From positions 1 to 28,755 of the forward strand of contig QXVZ01013557.1 in NCBI GenBank assembly GCA_008931825.1: a stretch of DNA of 28,755 nt, read 5' to 3'. The translations under genes were made by a program, and so were the position numbers. This stretch comes from Phallusia fumigata. Lineage: Eukaryota > Chordata > Ascidiacea > Phlebobranchia > Ascidiidae. Numbering within the stretch: the stretch's first letter is position 1; each line of letters starts with the position of its first letter. The notes below the pieces were generated by a model. That model worked only from the letters and a program-made list of their open reading frames with translations, did not search any database and had not been told where the DNA came from. Below are positions 1 through 11,300 of this stretch, piece after piece.

Positions 1-1441
1 AACTCCAACATCATCGTAATGCTGACTGGCATAAGGGAAAACGAACAAGTTAGTTTTGCCTTTGGTGGATGGAGCAACATTTGTGCAGCCGATTATGAAA
101 ATTAATTGCTCATTCGGTTTTTGTTTAAATATTCGTAATGAACGGCTTGAATTACAAACGTGCTTTTACAACGTTAGATAGTGTGTACTTCGGAACATTA
201 ATAACAGTTTGATTTTTCGGCAGGCAAAATGTGAACAATACTGGCCCGACGTTGGATCCGAATCCACCTTCCGAGATCTTAATGTTCAAACTCAACAAGA
301 AACACCCATCGGTGGAATCGTTCAACGGCAGTTCATTTTGTCCAAGACCACGGTAATTAACAAAAATCTTTTCTGCAAAACCTAAAGTAAAACATTTAGA
401 CATTCAATTTTAATACAACTGATGTAGCTCAGCACATCTCTTTGAAAGACTGGGGTCGTTAATTCGAATTATACGAGATACGCTAAGTTTTACTTGCGGT
501 GAAATTTACTACTGCGCTAAAGCACGTTATCAATAGAAAAAGGCATTGCCATTGCGTCATACAAAGACAGGAAACAATTGAGAAACGTCTCGATGAGAAA
601 GCAATTTAGCGGCGACATCTAAAGTTTTAAATGGCGATGTATAGAAAGAAGCGGCAAGAGTAGTTGGCACAAGACGGTTATGTTATAATTGAAAAGAATG
701 AAGGAATTTTCCCCATTTCACAGTCAAGTGTATGTTAACTTTTCAGGAGAAACGGACCATAACGCAGTTGCAGTACACAACTTGGCCTGATCATGGGATT
801 CCTGTAACTACATCCAACATGATCTACCTACGTAACATGGTCGATAATTTGCATCACACAAATGCTCCTATCATTGTCCACTGCAGGTAAATATATTGAA
901 TCATTTTGCATGGCCGACAATATTAAACCTTAAATGTCATTGCAGTGCTGGTGTAGGACGTAGTGGAACTTACATAGCGATGGACACTTCGATCCAAGAA
1001 CTTGATGACAAAGGAAAAGTTGATGTGCCACGAACTGTTCTCAGAATGAGAGAGAATCGAATAGACATGATCCAAAATCAGGTAATCTGGCAACTAAAAA
1101 TTGCACAGACGCGTATCATGGTATTTTGTTTGATGTATCTCAACCTTTGAAACCTTTGTCTAACTCAATACTGAGACACAATGACTCAACAATGAAAACG
1201 TCCAAAAAACATTTAACTGCGCCTCAAGTGTGAGGTTTAGGGTGTTTACGTAAACAGCTAGTGGGCGCTAACGATTGACAAAAACACTATAGGACATCGT
1301 TAGTTGCTGATATGTATTGCAACAGTAGTATTTTGTACAGAAACAATACACGTACGTGTACAAACTACTAATGGAACGAGAATGTCTGATGGAAACAGAT
1401 AAAGATGTAAGGGAACTTCAGTCAATGACTTCAAGTGAAAT
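1..1441 (+). CDS. PTP catalytic domain D1 (exons 1-5 of the visible gene)
   Basis: The exons read in order: a strand ending MLTGIREN; the KCEQYWPD motif (from about 227); QLQYTTWPDHGIP, carrying the WPD-loop acid Asp (747-886); and the split active site. HC sits at the end of exon 747-886 and SAGVGRSGT at the start of 946-1081, giving the C-x5-R-S/T phosphate loop. The Q-loop helix comes from IDMIQNQ, followed by KQYTYVYKLLMERE in 1341-1441. Cys, Arg, WPD Asp and Q-loop Gln are all present, so D1 is predicted to be active. The small exon 1341-1441 follows an intron of 259 nt and is easily missed; it restores the standard helix after the Q-loop and links in frame to D2. Confidence 0.92.
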
Positions 1442-3814
1442 GTAAGCAATTTCATTTTACGCATGTAACCTACTACAGCATCATGGTCTAAATCACAAAT
1501 GATGTTTGCCAGCATAAAACGTTTGTCACTACAGAGCCAGATGTGTCCAAGCACCGCCCAAATTTACGTCACTCGACTCTTCAAGCCTGACAGACTTTCG
1601 GTGTCTTTCTGTGCAACACTGTAACAGACAAAAAATACTTTTGCTTGAAGCGACAACTGTTTCTGTTTATGTACATCAGTCACTAACCAAAAGCTTTGTT
1701 TTACAGAAACGAAATGCGAGAGAAAGAATTCGAAACACTGTCGGCGTGGCGATTTGGCGAAGATTGGCAACAAAACCATCCACAGTTGCGAACTTGTAAG
1801 ATGAACCCGTGCTTAAAAAATGCTGGATGCGCTAACGTATTAGAATCAATGTTTTTTACAGACAAGAACACTGCAGTGAAAGTTTGGGACAATAAAAGTC
1901 AAACGACTCAGCAGTTGGACGCTTCGTACATACAGGTGACAACAAAGCTACAAATAGTCCAACTCATACATATTTACCGTTTTTTTGTAGTTTACGGCAT
2001 TTTTCCAATTTGTTCAACTTATTGTCAAGTAGAATCTTTTTAGTACTATTGCTAAAAGATCTGAGGGGAACACAAATTGCACCTAGAGCATTTAATTTGC
2101 TTCGGACTTTGCTTCAACTGCTGTTGTCGTAAATACAAGGTTATTTTTATCATTTATCTTGATTGGTTGGATGCAGCTTTCAGGTTAACCTCAAACCGAA
2201 TTCAGTTTACTTACTCTTCACCTGCAACACAGGAACATGGCTCTTCACAATTCTTTATCGCTGCGAGAAATCCTGCACCGGGAGAAGAAGAAAACTTTTG
2301 GAAGATGGTCGTGGAAAAAGAAGCGTCGCTTGTTGTTGATTTGGATCACAGCATTCAAGTGAGATTTTATCAATCTTTACAAAAACGCTACGACAAACGC
2401 GACATCCTGCTTCTTTAGGTTCCAGTCGATGCTGTTTTACAATGTGGAGATATTTCGCTTTCCGTACGTGATTTCAACGAAAGTAAAACCCACAGTGTGA
2501 TAACTAGCTACGTCTCTACCAACGCCTTTGTGAGTTAATAAGTTGATTTGGCAAAAACACGCTCAGCCATCTTTTTTGCACTCAACCATACATGGAGGCT
2601 CTGTTTGACAAAACTTTGCCTTTCTCGTTTCTAGCCAGAGCGGCAACTAATCATTCTGCAAGTCAAAGGATGGAGTGACGTCGAACGACCTCCGAACGAA
2701 ATGGATTTAATCACTCTAATTGGGGAAAATGCAGCGCGACTCAAAAGGCTCAACAGAAAATTGTCAGAGTGTGTTGGTTGGCTGCAGGTAAAACGTACTC
2801 GCGGTGGTCAATGCAACTTTTGTAAACCAGTGTTTTTATAGAGTATATTTTTGCAAACCTCACGGGAGCAGAACCATTCTCTGACTCCAGCTTACAATTT
2901 GAATTGCTAAATATGGCATGCTTGGTTATTATTCGATCTCTAAATACGTTAAAATAGAACTTTTTGATTGTTTGTAGTAACGGATCACATAGAACCGGAA
3001 CCTTTATTGCTCTGGTGAACATTCTCGAACGTTTGAAGGCACAAAAGCGGATGGATGTATTCCGAACTGTGAAAGATCTGAGAGATATGAGACCAAATAT
3101 GGTCAACAATAAGGTAACGTGTTTCTTAAGGTAAAATGTTAGGGAGGAAAGCGTTATGTGTTCCAATTCCTCAGCTCTTTCCCTGTTATAATTTCCTGAC
3201 TCAGGTTGTGTGAGATTAGGTCTATTTATCACTAACTTTTTGTCAACAAACTATCTTTAGTCACTACAAATATCTGTCGTAAACTTTCCGCGTTTGGGAA
3301 ATTCTANTTTGGTGAACATTCTCGAACGTTTGAAGGCACAAAAGCGGATGGATGTATTCCGAACTGTGAAAGATCTGAGAGATATGAGACCAAATATGGT
3401 CAACAATAAGGTAACGTGTTTCTTAAGGTAAAATGTTAGGGAGGAAAGCGTTATGTGTTCCAATTCCTCAGCTCTTTCCCTGTTATAATTTCCTGACTCA
3501 GGTTGTGTGAGATTAGGTCTATTTATCACTAACTTTTTGTCAACAAACTATCTTTAGTCACTACAAATATCTGTCGTAAACTTTCCGCGTTTGGGAAATT
3601 CTAAATTTTTACATTTTTGAAACTCTGATTTTAGTCGAATCATGCGTGTCGCTGGTAATTTATGATCCACGCCATGGATTGGTTTGATTGGCACCAAATT
3701 AGCGTTACAGGAAAGTAATATTGTTTTATTTTGTTACAGGAACTCTACAAATATTGCTACTCGGTGGTGATGCAATATCTATCCGATTTCGACACTTATT
3801 CCAACTACAAGTAA
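1..3814 (+). CDS. receptor-type protein tyrosine phosphatase, 3' part (D1 + D2)
   Basis: The 5' end lies outside the window. Predicted exons are 1-48, 224-352, 747-886, 946-1081, 1341-1441, 1707-1935, 2233-2358, 2419-2529, 2635-2787, 2978-3113 and 3740-3814, with the stop at 3812-3814. All have GT..AG borders, and phases agree at every junction except after 2787. The family removes phosphate from phosphotyrosine on membrane or cytoplasmic proteins. Two tandem PTP domains are visible, as in LAR, alpha/epsilon or kappa-type receptors; I cannot assign a subfamily without the ectodomain. D1 has all key motifs, whereas D2 is eroded. The protein ends a few residues after the last D2 helix (QYLSDFDTYSNYK), the usual place. 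Exon 2978-3113 is partly repeated at 3310-3410 beside an N, which I treat as an assembly artefact, not a second exon. Confidence 0.93.
1707..3814 (+). CDS. degenerate PTP domain D2
   Basis: Homology to a second PTP domain is clear from exon order and motifs: EKEFETL, KNAGCANVL in place of the usual KNRYxNVLP, DASYIQ, FFIAARNP, ENFWKMV and LQVKGWSDVERPP. The WPD loop reads W-S-D, and the active site reads GCSNGSHRTGTF in place of HCSxGxGRSG. Cys, Arg and Thr of the C-x5-R-T loop remain, but the flanking residues are non-standard, so activity is doubtful. D2 domains of receptor PTPs are often weak or inactive and regulate D1. Exon 2635-2787 is readable in one frame up to about 2730, but the residues leading into the active-site Cys (QSVLVGC) are in another frame. 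Confidence 0.85.
3013..3603. repeat. exact 293-nt direct duplication around a single N (assembly join)
   Basis: Bases 3014-3306 recur without visible change at 3311-3603, separated by an N at 3307 and three further bases. The copied segment includes most of phosphatase exon 2978-3113 and the following intron. An exact copy of both exon and intron that stops at an N points to two overlapping contigs placed side by side and not merged, not to a biological duplication. Confidence 0.85.
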
Positions 3815-4000
3815 ACCAGGCAACGAACTAAAAGATGTAAATACGTTTTTTTGAAACGTTCGTGGCCGAAGACTTTTAACTTGTAATCCTTGCGTGTATC
3901 ATTTATTGCCGCAATTTTGCCGTATGAAATATTCTGTAGATGTTGTAAAAGATTTTGTGTTCCCAAAAGCCTATTGATAACAGCAAAGAGCCAATAATGA

Positions 4001-4228
4001 TTTGTGAGCTGCAGACAGTGCTCACCGTTTCGACCTCTAAGGTCTTATCAGTGCAGCTGGTGGCAGGACATTGGCCGTTTAGGCTAGTGTAGCCAAATTA
4101 CGGCACTCAAGTATGTTGTGATTTGTAATTGCATGGCTACACTAGCCTAAACGGCCAATGCCGTGTCATCAGCTGCACTGATGAGACCTCACAGGTCGAA
4201 ACAGTGTGCACTGTCTGCAACTCACAAA
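4001..4228. mobile_element. foldback / MITE-like inverted repeat, about 228 bp
   Basis: The left arm (4001-4094) and right arm (4135-4228) are near-perfect reverse complements of about 94 bases, starting TTTGTGAG and ending CTCACAAA, around a spacer of about 40 bases. The innermost 27 bases or so (CATTGGCCGTTTAGGCTAGT..) match exactly. There is no coding capacity. A 10-bp direct repeat AAAGCCTATT occurs at 3966-3975 and at 4226-4235 and might be part of a target-site duplication, although it is not symmetric with the arm ends. The transcript would fold into a long hairpin. Confidence 0.8.
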
Positions 4229-5023
4229 GCCTATTTAGTTTGGCTAAAAAGGGATTTCATAATTCCTATTGTTTCATAATCCATATATTTGCTTTTTGAA
4301 CGTGTTTTGTTACTGATGTTTGCGTAGGAGTTGTGCAGACAAATATGTTGAATTGTTATCATATAAGATTTTGTGAAGACTACATTAATCATTGTACGTC
4401 GGAATAAATAAGTTATCAATACCAACCAAGTCTTACTAAAATGTGAAATACCTGAGAAATACGATTTTGTTGTTATGCCATTAGTAGTGTAGTTGTCAGT
4501 CGATGAGGCAAATTACAATACAGCAGCAAACACAATCAGCGAATAATAATTTCCGGTTTAATTGTTCTGCTACGTTGCATGTTTCGTCTTTGTAATCGTG
4601 ATTGCAAACACCCTCCGTTTGTTTGCTTCAAAAGCTTAACTGTGGGCCTTCAATGTTTAACAGCGGATTACGGAGAAATAAATTAGCTCAATATGCTTCT
4701 TGTTTTTGAATTTGTGTCATTTACGATATTTATTCTGGTTCAGGAGCAAACTATGTAGCTAGTGAACTGCTGGTTTTCAATTGCAACATCTGTCATAGCG
4801 TTCCAATGACTAATTTGATTTCAACTCTTTAGTAGTTATAAGAAACGTCAACTATATTTTTAGCCCCGAAGCACGCGTACAACTGCTTGAGAGTTACATT
4901 TTACCCGTATGGCGCAAACAATAATACGAAAATGTTAAGCTAACCGACAAAAATAAAGTCAATGCATAACCTTAAGTCGTAGGAATTAGTAAATAAGTAT
5001 TGTCCATTTACTTTGAAAGAAAA

Positions 5024-5075
5024 GCTACAGCAGTTGCAAGACTTTGTGCGTAGCGGCTACAAAGTGACGTCAGTG
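5024..5075 (+). promoter_or_regulatory. upstream block shared by the three receptor genes, with a CRE-like palindrome
   Basis: About 160-210 bases before the gene A start, CAGTTGCAAGACTTTGTG and the bases after it resemble blocks upstream of gene D (about 15750-15810) and gene E (about 22860-22925). In gene A the block ends with a full TGACGTCA palindrome (5065-5072), the consensus for CREB/ATF binding. Conservation of an upstream non-coding block among paralogues could mark a promoter or enhancer, or simply recent duplication. Confidence 0.3.
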
Positions 5076-5233
5076 AGCAAACCGATGTTTGGCAACTGAG
5101 AAATGAAGCAGAACAAAGTCAAGTTTTTTTGCAGATGTAATTTAAAAGAATACCTTGATCCCACACTTAACGAACAGTATCAGCAATTAAACATAAAAAA
5201 CTTTTTGTTGTGTTTGCCCATGCGTGCACTGCA

Positions 5234-5309
5234 ATGAGTTGTGGTTGCTTTAGCAAGATTTTGGTTTTACTGATGATTCAATACTCGATTCAAAATGGAC
5301 AAACCAGTA
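5234..5309 (+). CDS. gene A exon 1: signal peptide
   Basis: The ATG at 5234 opens 25 codons with a hydrophobic core (KILVLLMIQYS), then a polar NGQTS end, and stops in phase 1 at a strong GTAAGT donor (5310). Genes D (16083-16152) and E (23148-23220) have matching exons with the same core, the same NGxT end and the same donor, which supports the start choice. It directs the receptor to the secretory pathway. Confidence 0.85.
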
Positions 5310-8300
5310 GTAAGTATTAGCAATGCACAAGCGGAAAGTAGAAATAGTCCTTTGTTTGCTGGTTATTGATACTTAGCACTAAAGTTTCCAAACCGATTAC
5401 AATTTGTACGATTCCCTTCTTGCATTCTTCCCGTGCTTCATTCAATAACGAGAGTGCTGTAAATGTCTGTATTTCTGCCTTAAAGCAATCAAATAAGAAT
5501 ATAAAGTTAAGGCAGCGCCACTCTAACCGTATTTGCAACTTCAAGTGGTTGACAGTTGCGGCAACATTACAAACAACTGCGAAAATACAACATAAATTAA
5601 TCCATACATTTTATAGTTTGCGAAAAGACGTTAAAAGCAGTTGAGGACAATGTGTTTATATTATCTGACGATCTTGTGGATGCAAACACTGCAAAGAAGA
5701 AATGTTTTATGCTGGGTGGAAATCTTGCCATAACCGATTACCCACAGATAAACACAACTCTGATTCAACTCATGACAGAAAAATATACTACAGGTTTGCA
5801 CAGGCCACGCTACTTGCGAACGAACGTCATCAAACTAAAAAAGCAAAAATTAGTTTAGGATACACTGTTGTAATCTATGTTAAAAAATCAATTTTAATGT
5901 TTCTTGCAGTTGCCCAGACTGGGGACATTTCTTTTCAAAACACGGGTTCCTAAAAAAATTCTAATGATTGTGTTGAAAAAACTTGCAACAATTGTTTTAG
6001 GTTTGCAGCGGGTTTATGTTTTTCACGACCCCATGCTATATGAACGGTACAGATACTCATATAACTCGACGGAAGATCATTATTACTGGCGGAACACAAA
6101 ATATCTCGGACATCTGTGGTATTTCGACTTGTATAAAAGGTAAAATCCTTAACGTAACAACTTATTATCGCAAACTTAATAAACTTAATTTTGGCTAACA
6201 TGCTTTACCCAACTGCAGCAAATCTAAAAATACGAACCAATCAATTTTCTTCTGCGATGCCTGGGAGAAGATTAACAAGCACAAGTGGGGAGTGACTATT
6301 GAACAAAATTGTCAATTCCTCATAAACGGACGCCCTAATGGTTTGCAGTTTGCTTGAAACTAACTTTTAACATACTTTGGTAACTCTATCCGGGCCACAA
6401 AAAGTGGAAAACACTTGAACAAAAACTTTACAGAAATTATTGCCCTTTGGATATTCCAAAAGTTACGTTAACTGTTGGGGTTTATTTGGTCATAGTGTGT
6501 AAACAACCAAATTCGGCCTACATATTATAAATAATCCTTATCGTGGATTTTTTAGCATTCCTTATCTTTGATTTTATTAAATTGAATGTATTGTTAAAAA
6601 AAAATTGAATGTATTGTTAAAAAGTAAAATCCTCCTTGAAACTAGGATTTTATTTTCAAGCTAAAACTTTGACTCCCAATAAGAAATTTTATAAGAATAA
6701 CGCGTGAGCCAAAAGTATATTTGGTTGCAGGATGGACATTACAGTATGAATTGTTTTCCCTCAACAACCTCACAAAAGGTCACAAAGAGATATATATTTA
6801 TCATGGTGGTATAGGTTCAGACAAACTGCGAAACGTTAATGAGTCATATGGAAACTTCACTGAATACAGAGGATCGTTCCTGACACCTAGTGAGTGCCAG
6901 GTTTTGGCACAAAAAGTACAAAAATCTGTAACACGTAATAATAGTGCTTACTGTTTTAAGATATAAATGTTTTTGTTGGAGCACGTCGCAACCGTTGGTC
7001 AAATTATTTTTATTGGAACGACGGATCTTGGGCTTGGAACTTTCCCGTTTTTAACGTCACAACTTGTCAGCAGGGAGCGTTGCATTATGGGATCGGTTGG
7101 GAGCCGTCAAGCATTACGTGTAGTGGGACACCGGCTTACTACGCTTGCCAAATAAAACGTAGGTAGTTACAATTAATCACTACAGTTAACCAGTAGCTAC
7201 ATATGAAACATTGGGTCTAAATTTTATTTTCCTGGTACATTTATGTTTCACAATGTGACTCACTCTTTAGTCAGAGCTACTGTGAGCAATTTCAATGCAA
7301 CGCCTCAACTGTAGTGGTCAATTGGACTGGACTTGATCAAATCCTCAACAAAAACGGTTTTATAGCACAGGTAAAGCACATTGTGTGCCGTTTGTTCTTT
7401 AATACATAACACATCTTATTGCGGAGAGAGCATTAAATTTAACACATATGATATTCTAAACATGAACAATGTTTGTTGTAGTTAAAATGTTGTATTTAGG
7501 TTGAAATTCTTGTTTCGGAACTGAATCAAACAACTTACGCACCGTATGCAGATCTATCGACAACCATAGGAAACCTAAGTTTTGAAACCGATTTTAACTT
7601 TAAGGTAAATTTCCTGCAATAAGCTATGAACCAAAAGTATGGTAATGGTGAAAACGTCTTGTGTTTTCATGACATTAATGATCACAGATCACTACAATGA
7701 TTACCGGCTGCCAAACCTTCAACGTATCAACGTCGATACCGATAAGAACTTATGGAAACCCTCCATCAAGTTGCTATTCTCCAGGTATAAACTTTATCCT
7801 TTGTAGTGATGCAGTTGTAGAAACATTTGCATGCAACGCCATAATTGTGCTTGCCAGCTGGACTGTACGTGAATAGTTTATCAACAACATTCTCATAACA
7901 CTGCTCAGCAATTTTTATGTAGCTTACTTTAAGTCGGTATCTTAACTTAAAACTGGTTATGTGATAAAACAACACACAGCAGGTTGCTGCGCCAAAAGTT
8001 TGCACAACAGGGGAAAAACGGATAATATATTTTATTTTAGTTTGTGGCAGGACGGTAAAAGTAGTGAAGAACAGTGTGTTAATATTATCTGACGATCTTG
8101 TGGATGCGAACACTGCACAGGAGAAATGTTCCTTGCTGGGTGGAAATCTTGCCATGACTGACGACCCACAGATCAACACAACTCTGACTCAGCATTATGC
8201 AACAGGTTTGCGCAAATGTGCGAGGGTATTTCAACTGCCAATTTGAACTTATCCATTTACAAAATAGGACAAGCTTATTGTGAATATAAATTGGTACAAA

Positions 8301-11300
8301 TCAAAAAAAAACGCAGTAATTATGACGTTTTTCAGATTTGCAGCGGGTTTATATTTTTTACGACCCAATACAGTATATGCGATACAAATACTCATACAGT
8401 CCGGCTGAAACAGATTTCTGGAAAAGTACAAAACAACTCGGACATTTGTGGTATTTTGACTTGTATAAAAGGTGAAATCATTTAAAATAACAAGCTTGTC
8501 ATTATCTGTCAAAACTAAAACTGGCTTTTACCTATCTTGTTTTACCAACTGCAGTGCAACTAAAAACACGAGTCAACCAATTTACTTCTGCGATGGCTGG
8601 GTAGACAGGAACAAGCACAAATGGGGTGTGACTGTTGGATCAAATTGTCAATTCCTCTTAAATGGGCGACCAAATGGTTTGTGCTGACTGGTTGGCTTGA
8701 CAAAAACCTCTGTTCTAGTTCAATGAATTTTTCCGAATCACAATACCAGGCTGTAGCAAAATCGTTTGCATTTACGCTAAAATAATTCAGAAACAAGTTT
8801 TTGCAGAAATTGTTGTCCGTGGAATCTTTGAAGTACCCAATTAGCACCAAGCTTTATTTGTGATTTTAAACAACCTCTAAACGTTTTATTTTCTTACCTG
8901 TAGAATGTTTATATCTTGAGCGAAATTTCTTTGAGGTTAAGGTATCGTTTTCAAGCTTATCAAATAGGCCCCTACAAAAAAATTTCCTGAGAAAGTATCG
9001 CATGAGTCGTTTTTGTTAAATGAATAATTGTTTGCAGGATGGAGATTACAGTTTATCTTGTTTTCCCACAACAACACCAAAAAAGGACAAAATGAAGTAT
9101 ACAATTATTACGGTGGTATAAAGTCAAATAAATTGGGAAATGCTGATGAGTCATATGGAAACTTTACAGAATACATGGGATCGTTCCTGGTACCAAGTGA
9201 GTGTCATAAAAACGCAAAAGGGTCAAAACATGTCGCGCAAATCAAAAATACACATTGTGTGTTTTATTCCTTTCAGATATTTATGTTTTTGTTGGAGCTC
9301 GTTACAACACGTCGTTGCATGGTTGGTATTGGAGCGACGGATCTCCAGCAAATTTTTCTGTTTACAACGTCACAACTTGTCAGCAGGGAGCGTTGCATTA
9401 TGGGACCGGGTGGGAGCAGTCAAGCATAAAATGCAATGGGAAATCGGCTTACTATGCTTGTCAAGTAAAACGTGAGTGATTATAAAAATATATAAAATGC
9501 TATCTTGCTAGGTTTGTGTGCATTTTGTTCCTCTGTGAAGCTGCATACCGCATTTACATTTTACACTGTGACTCACTCTTTAGTCAGAGCTACTGTGGAG
9601 ACATTTCAATGCAACGTCTCAACTGTGGTGGTCAGTTGGACTGGACTTGATCAAATCCTCAACAAAATTGGTCTTACAGCACAAGTAATTAGCTCATTTT
9701 GTGCAGTTTTTGTTTGCTTTTTTGGAACATAACGGAATCCTACTAAATATATAACATTTGCGAACGTTGTACTTAGGTTGAAATCCATGTTGTGGAACTG
9801 AATCAAACAACTTACGCACCGTATGCAGATCTATCGACAACCATTGGAAACCTAAGTTTTGCAACCGATTATAAATTTAAGGTGAATATTTGATGACAAA
9901 CATTGCTCAACAAGGTTTCGCGATGAAGAAGTTTATGTCAGGGCTTTTAACTTGAATCCAAATCCCGTATTTTGTTTTTGGGCATTTATCAAGCATGGAA
10001 AGCGACCTAAAAATAAATTAAAATATTGCAGCAGTTTTGCTGCGGGCAAACTGTGACAATATGAACTAACCTGTTTCCACTATAGAAAAAAATAATTTAA
10101 AAATATAGTAACCAAATGCTTCAACTGTAGGGCCCCTGTGACGTTTGTCACGTGTTTATGTGCATGTGAAACAAGCGAAGCGTGTCTATTGCCTTTTTCG
10201 TGTTGCGCGCGTGCTCTCTTGCAGTTTTCGACTTCATTCGATTATTCGCGTTTGAAATAAACAGCCGCTACACAAAAACAATTTTCCATGATATCAATGT
10301 TCACAGATCACTGCAATGCTTACCGGATGCCAAACCTTCAACGTCTCAACGTCTATTGAGGTAAAAACTTATGGAAACCCCCCATCGAGCTGCTATTTCC
10401 CAGGTAATTAGCAAAATGTGGTGGCGCAGTGAAACAACACGTTTCTGTGCCAACATTTCGAACAACAGGAAAATATAAAGTGCGTTATTTTATTTAAGAT
10501 TGTAGCAGGACATTGAAAGCAGTGAAGGACAGTGTGTTAATATTATCTGACGATCTTGTGGATGCGAACACTGCACAGGAGAAATGTTCCTTGCTGGGTG
10601 GAAATCTCGCCATGACCGATGACCCACAGATCAACTCAACTCTGATTCAACTCATGACTCAAAAATATACAACAGGTTTGCGCAGATGTGTGAGGGTATG
10701 ACAACTGCAAAGTTACACAGAAAATGAAAGACTTTAAACTCATCAATTTCTATTTATCCCACGATATTACGATCCCATAAATTTGTGTTTAAATCTAGCT
10801 TCAAAAAGGTTTGTGTCATTGCAATACTTGTGGGAGCTTATTTCTAAAAATAGGCTATGGGACAAGTAAAAATATCAAGAACTGTTTCTTAAATTAAACT
10901 TAGGGTCCAAAACACAAACTACGCTATTTGTTAACATACATTATTTAACGAAAAACGTCATCTAAAAAAAATAATAATTTCAAGTTTTATTTGATTTTTT
11001 AATATCCTTCTAATTTTGTATTTTATTTTCCACAGGTATTTTAGGAAATAGGAACAAAAAAATGCAACGTTTGTGATTTTTTTAGGTTTGCAGCGGGTTT
11101 ATGTTCTTTACGATCCCATCACGTATGAACGATACAAATACTCATACAATGCTACCGAAACAGATTTCTGGAAGAGTACGAAACAACTCGGACATCTGTG
11201 GTATTTCGACTTATATAAGAGGTGAAAATCTTTGAAAGAATTATTTGTAACTTATTTGTAATTTTTTTAAAAACTGGACAAAATAGCATTGCTCTAATTA

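Larger units (their letters stand above)
3815..5233. other. intergenic region between phosphatase and receptor gene A
   Basis: I see no convincing coding exon here. It contains the foldback element at 4001-4228 and AATAAA motifs near 4403. A stretch around 4510-4680 (AATACAGCAGCAAACA followed by TTGTTCTGCTA) is similar to the 3' flanks of genes D (from about 21660) and E (from about 28340). The edge of the tandem-duplication unit therefore also lies upstream of gene A. The last 200 bases before the gene A start hold a block shared with the upstream regions of D and E. Confidence 0.6.

Noticed and set aside
1082-1108. A 27-nt micro-intron ending CACAG in the phosphatase
   Set aside because: It is too short, and the true continuation of the helix (KQYTYVYKLL) is found in exon 1341-1441.
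3310-3410. A second, duplicated D2 exon in the phosphatase
   Set aside because: It is an exact copy together with its intron and abuts an N, so it is an assembly artefact; it also lacks an acceptor and the exon start.
2750-3529. Minus-strand open frames of 90-160 codons over the phosphatase
   Set aside because: They overlap conserved exons on the other strand, appear twice because of the assembly duplication, and show no known motif.
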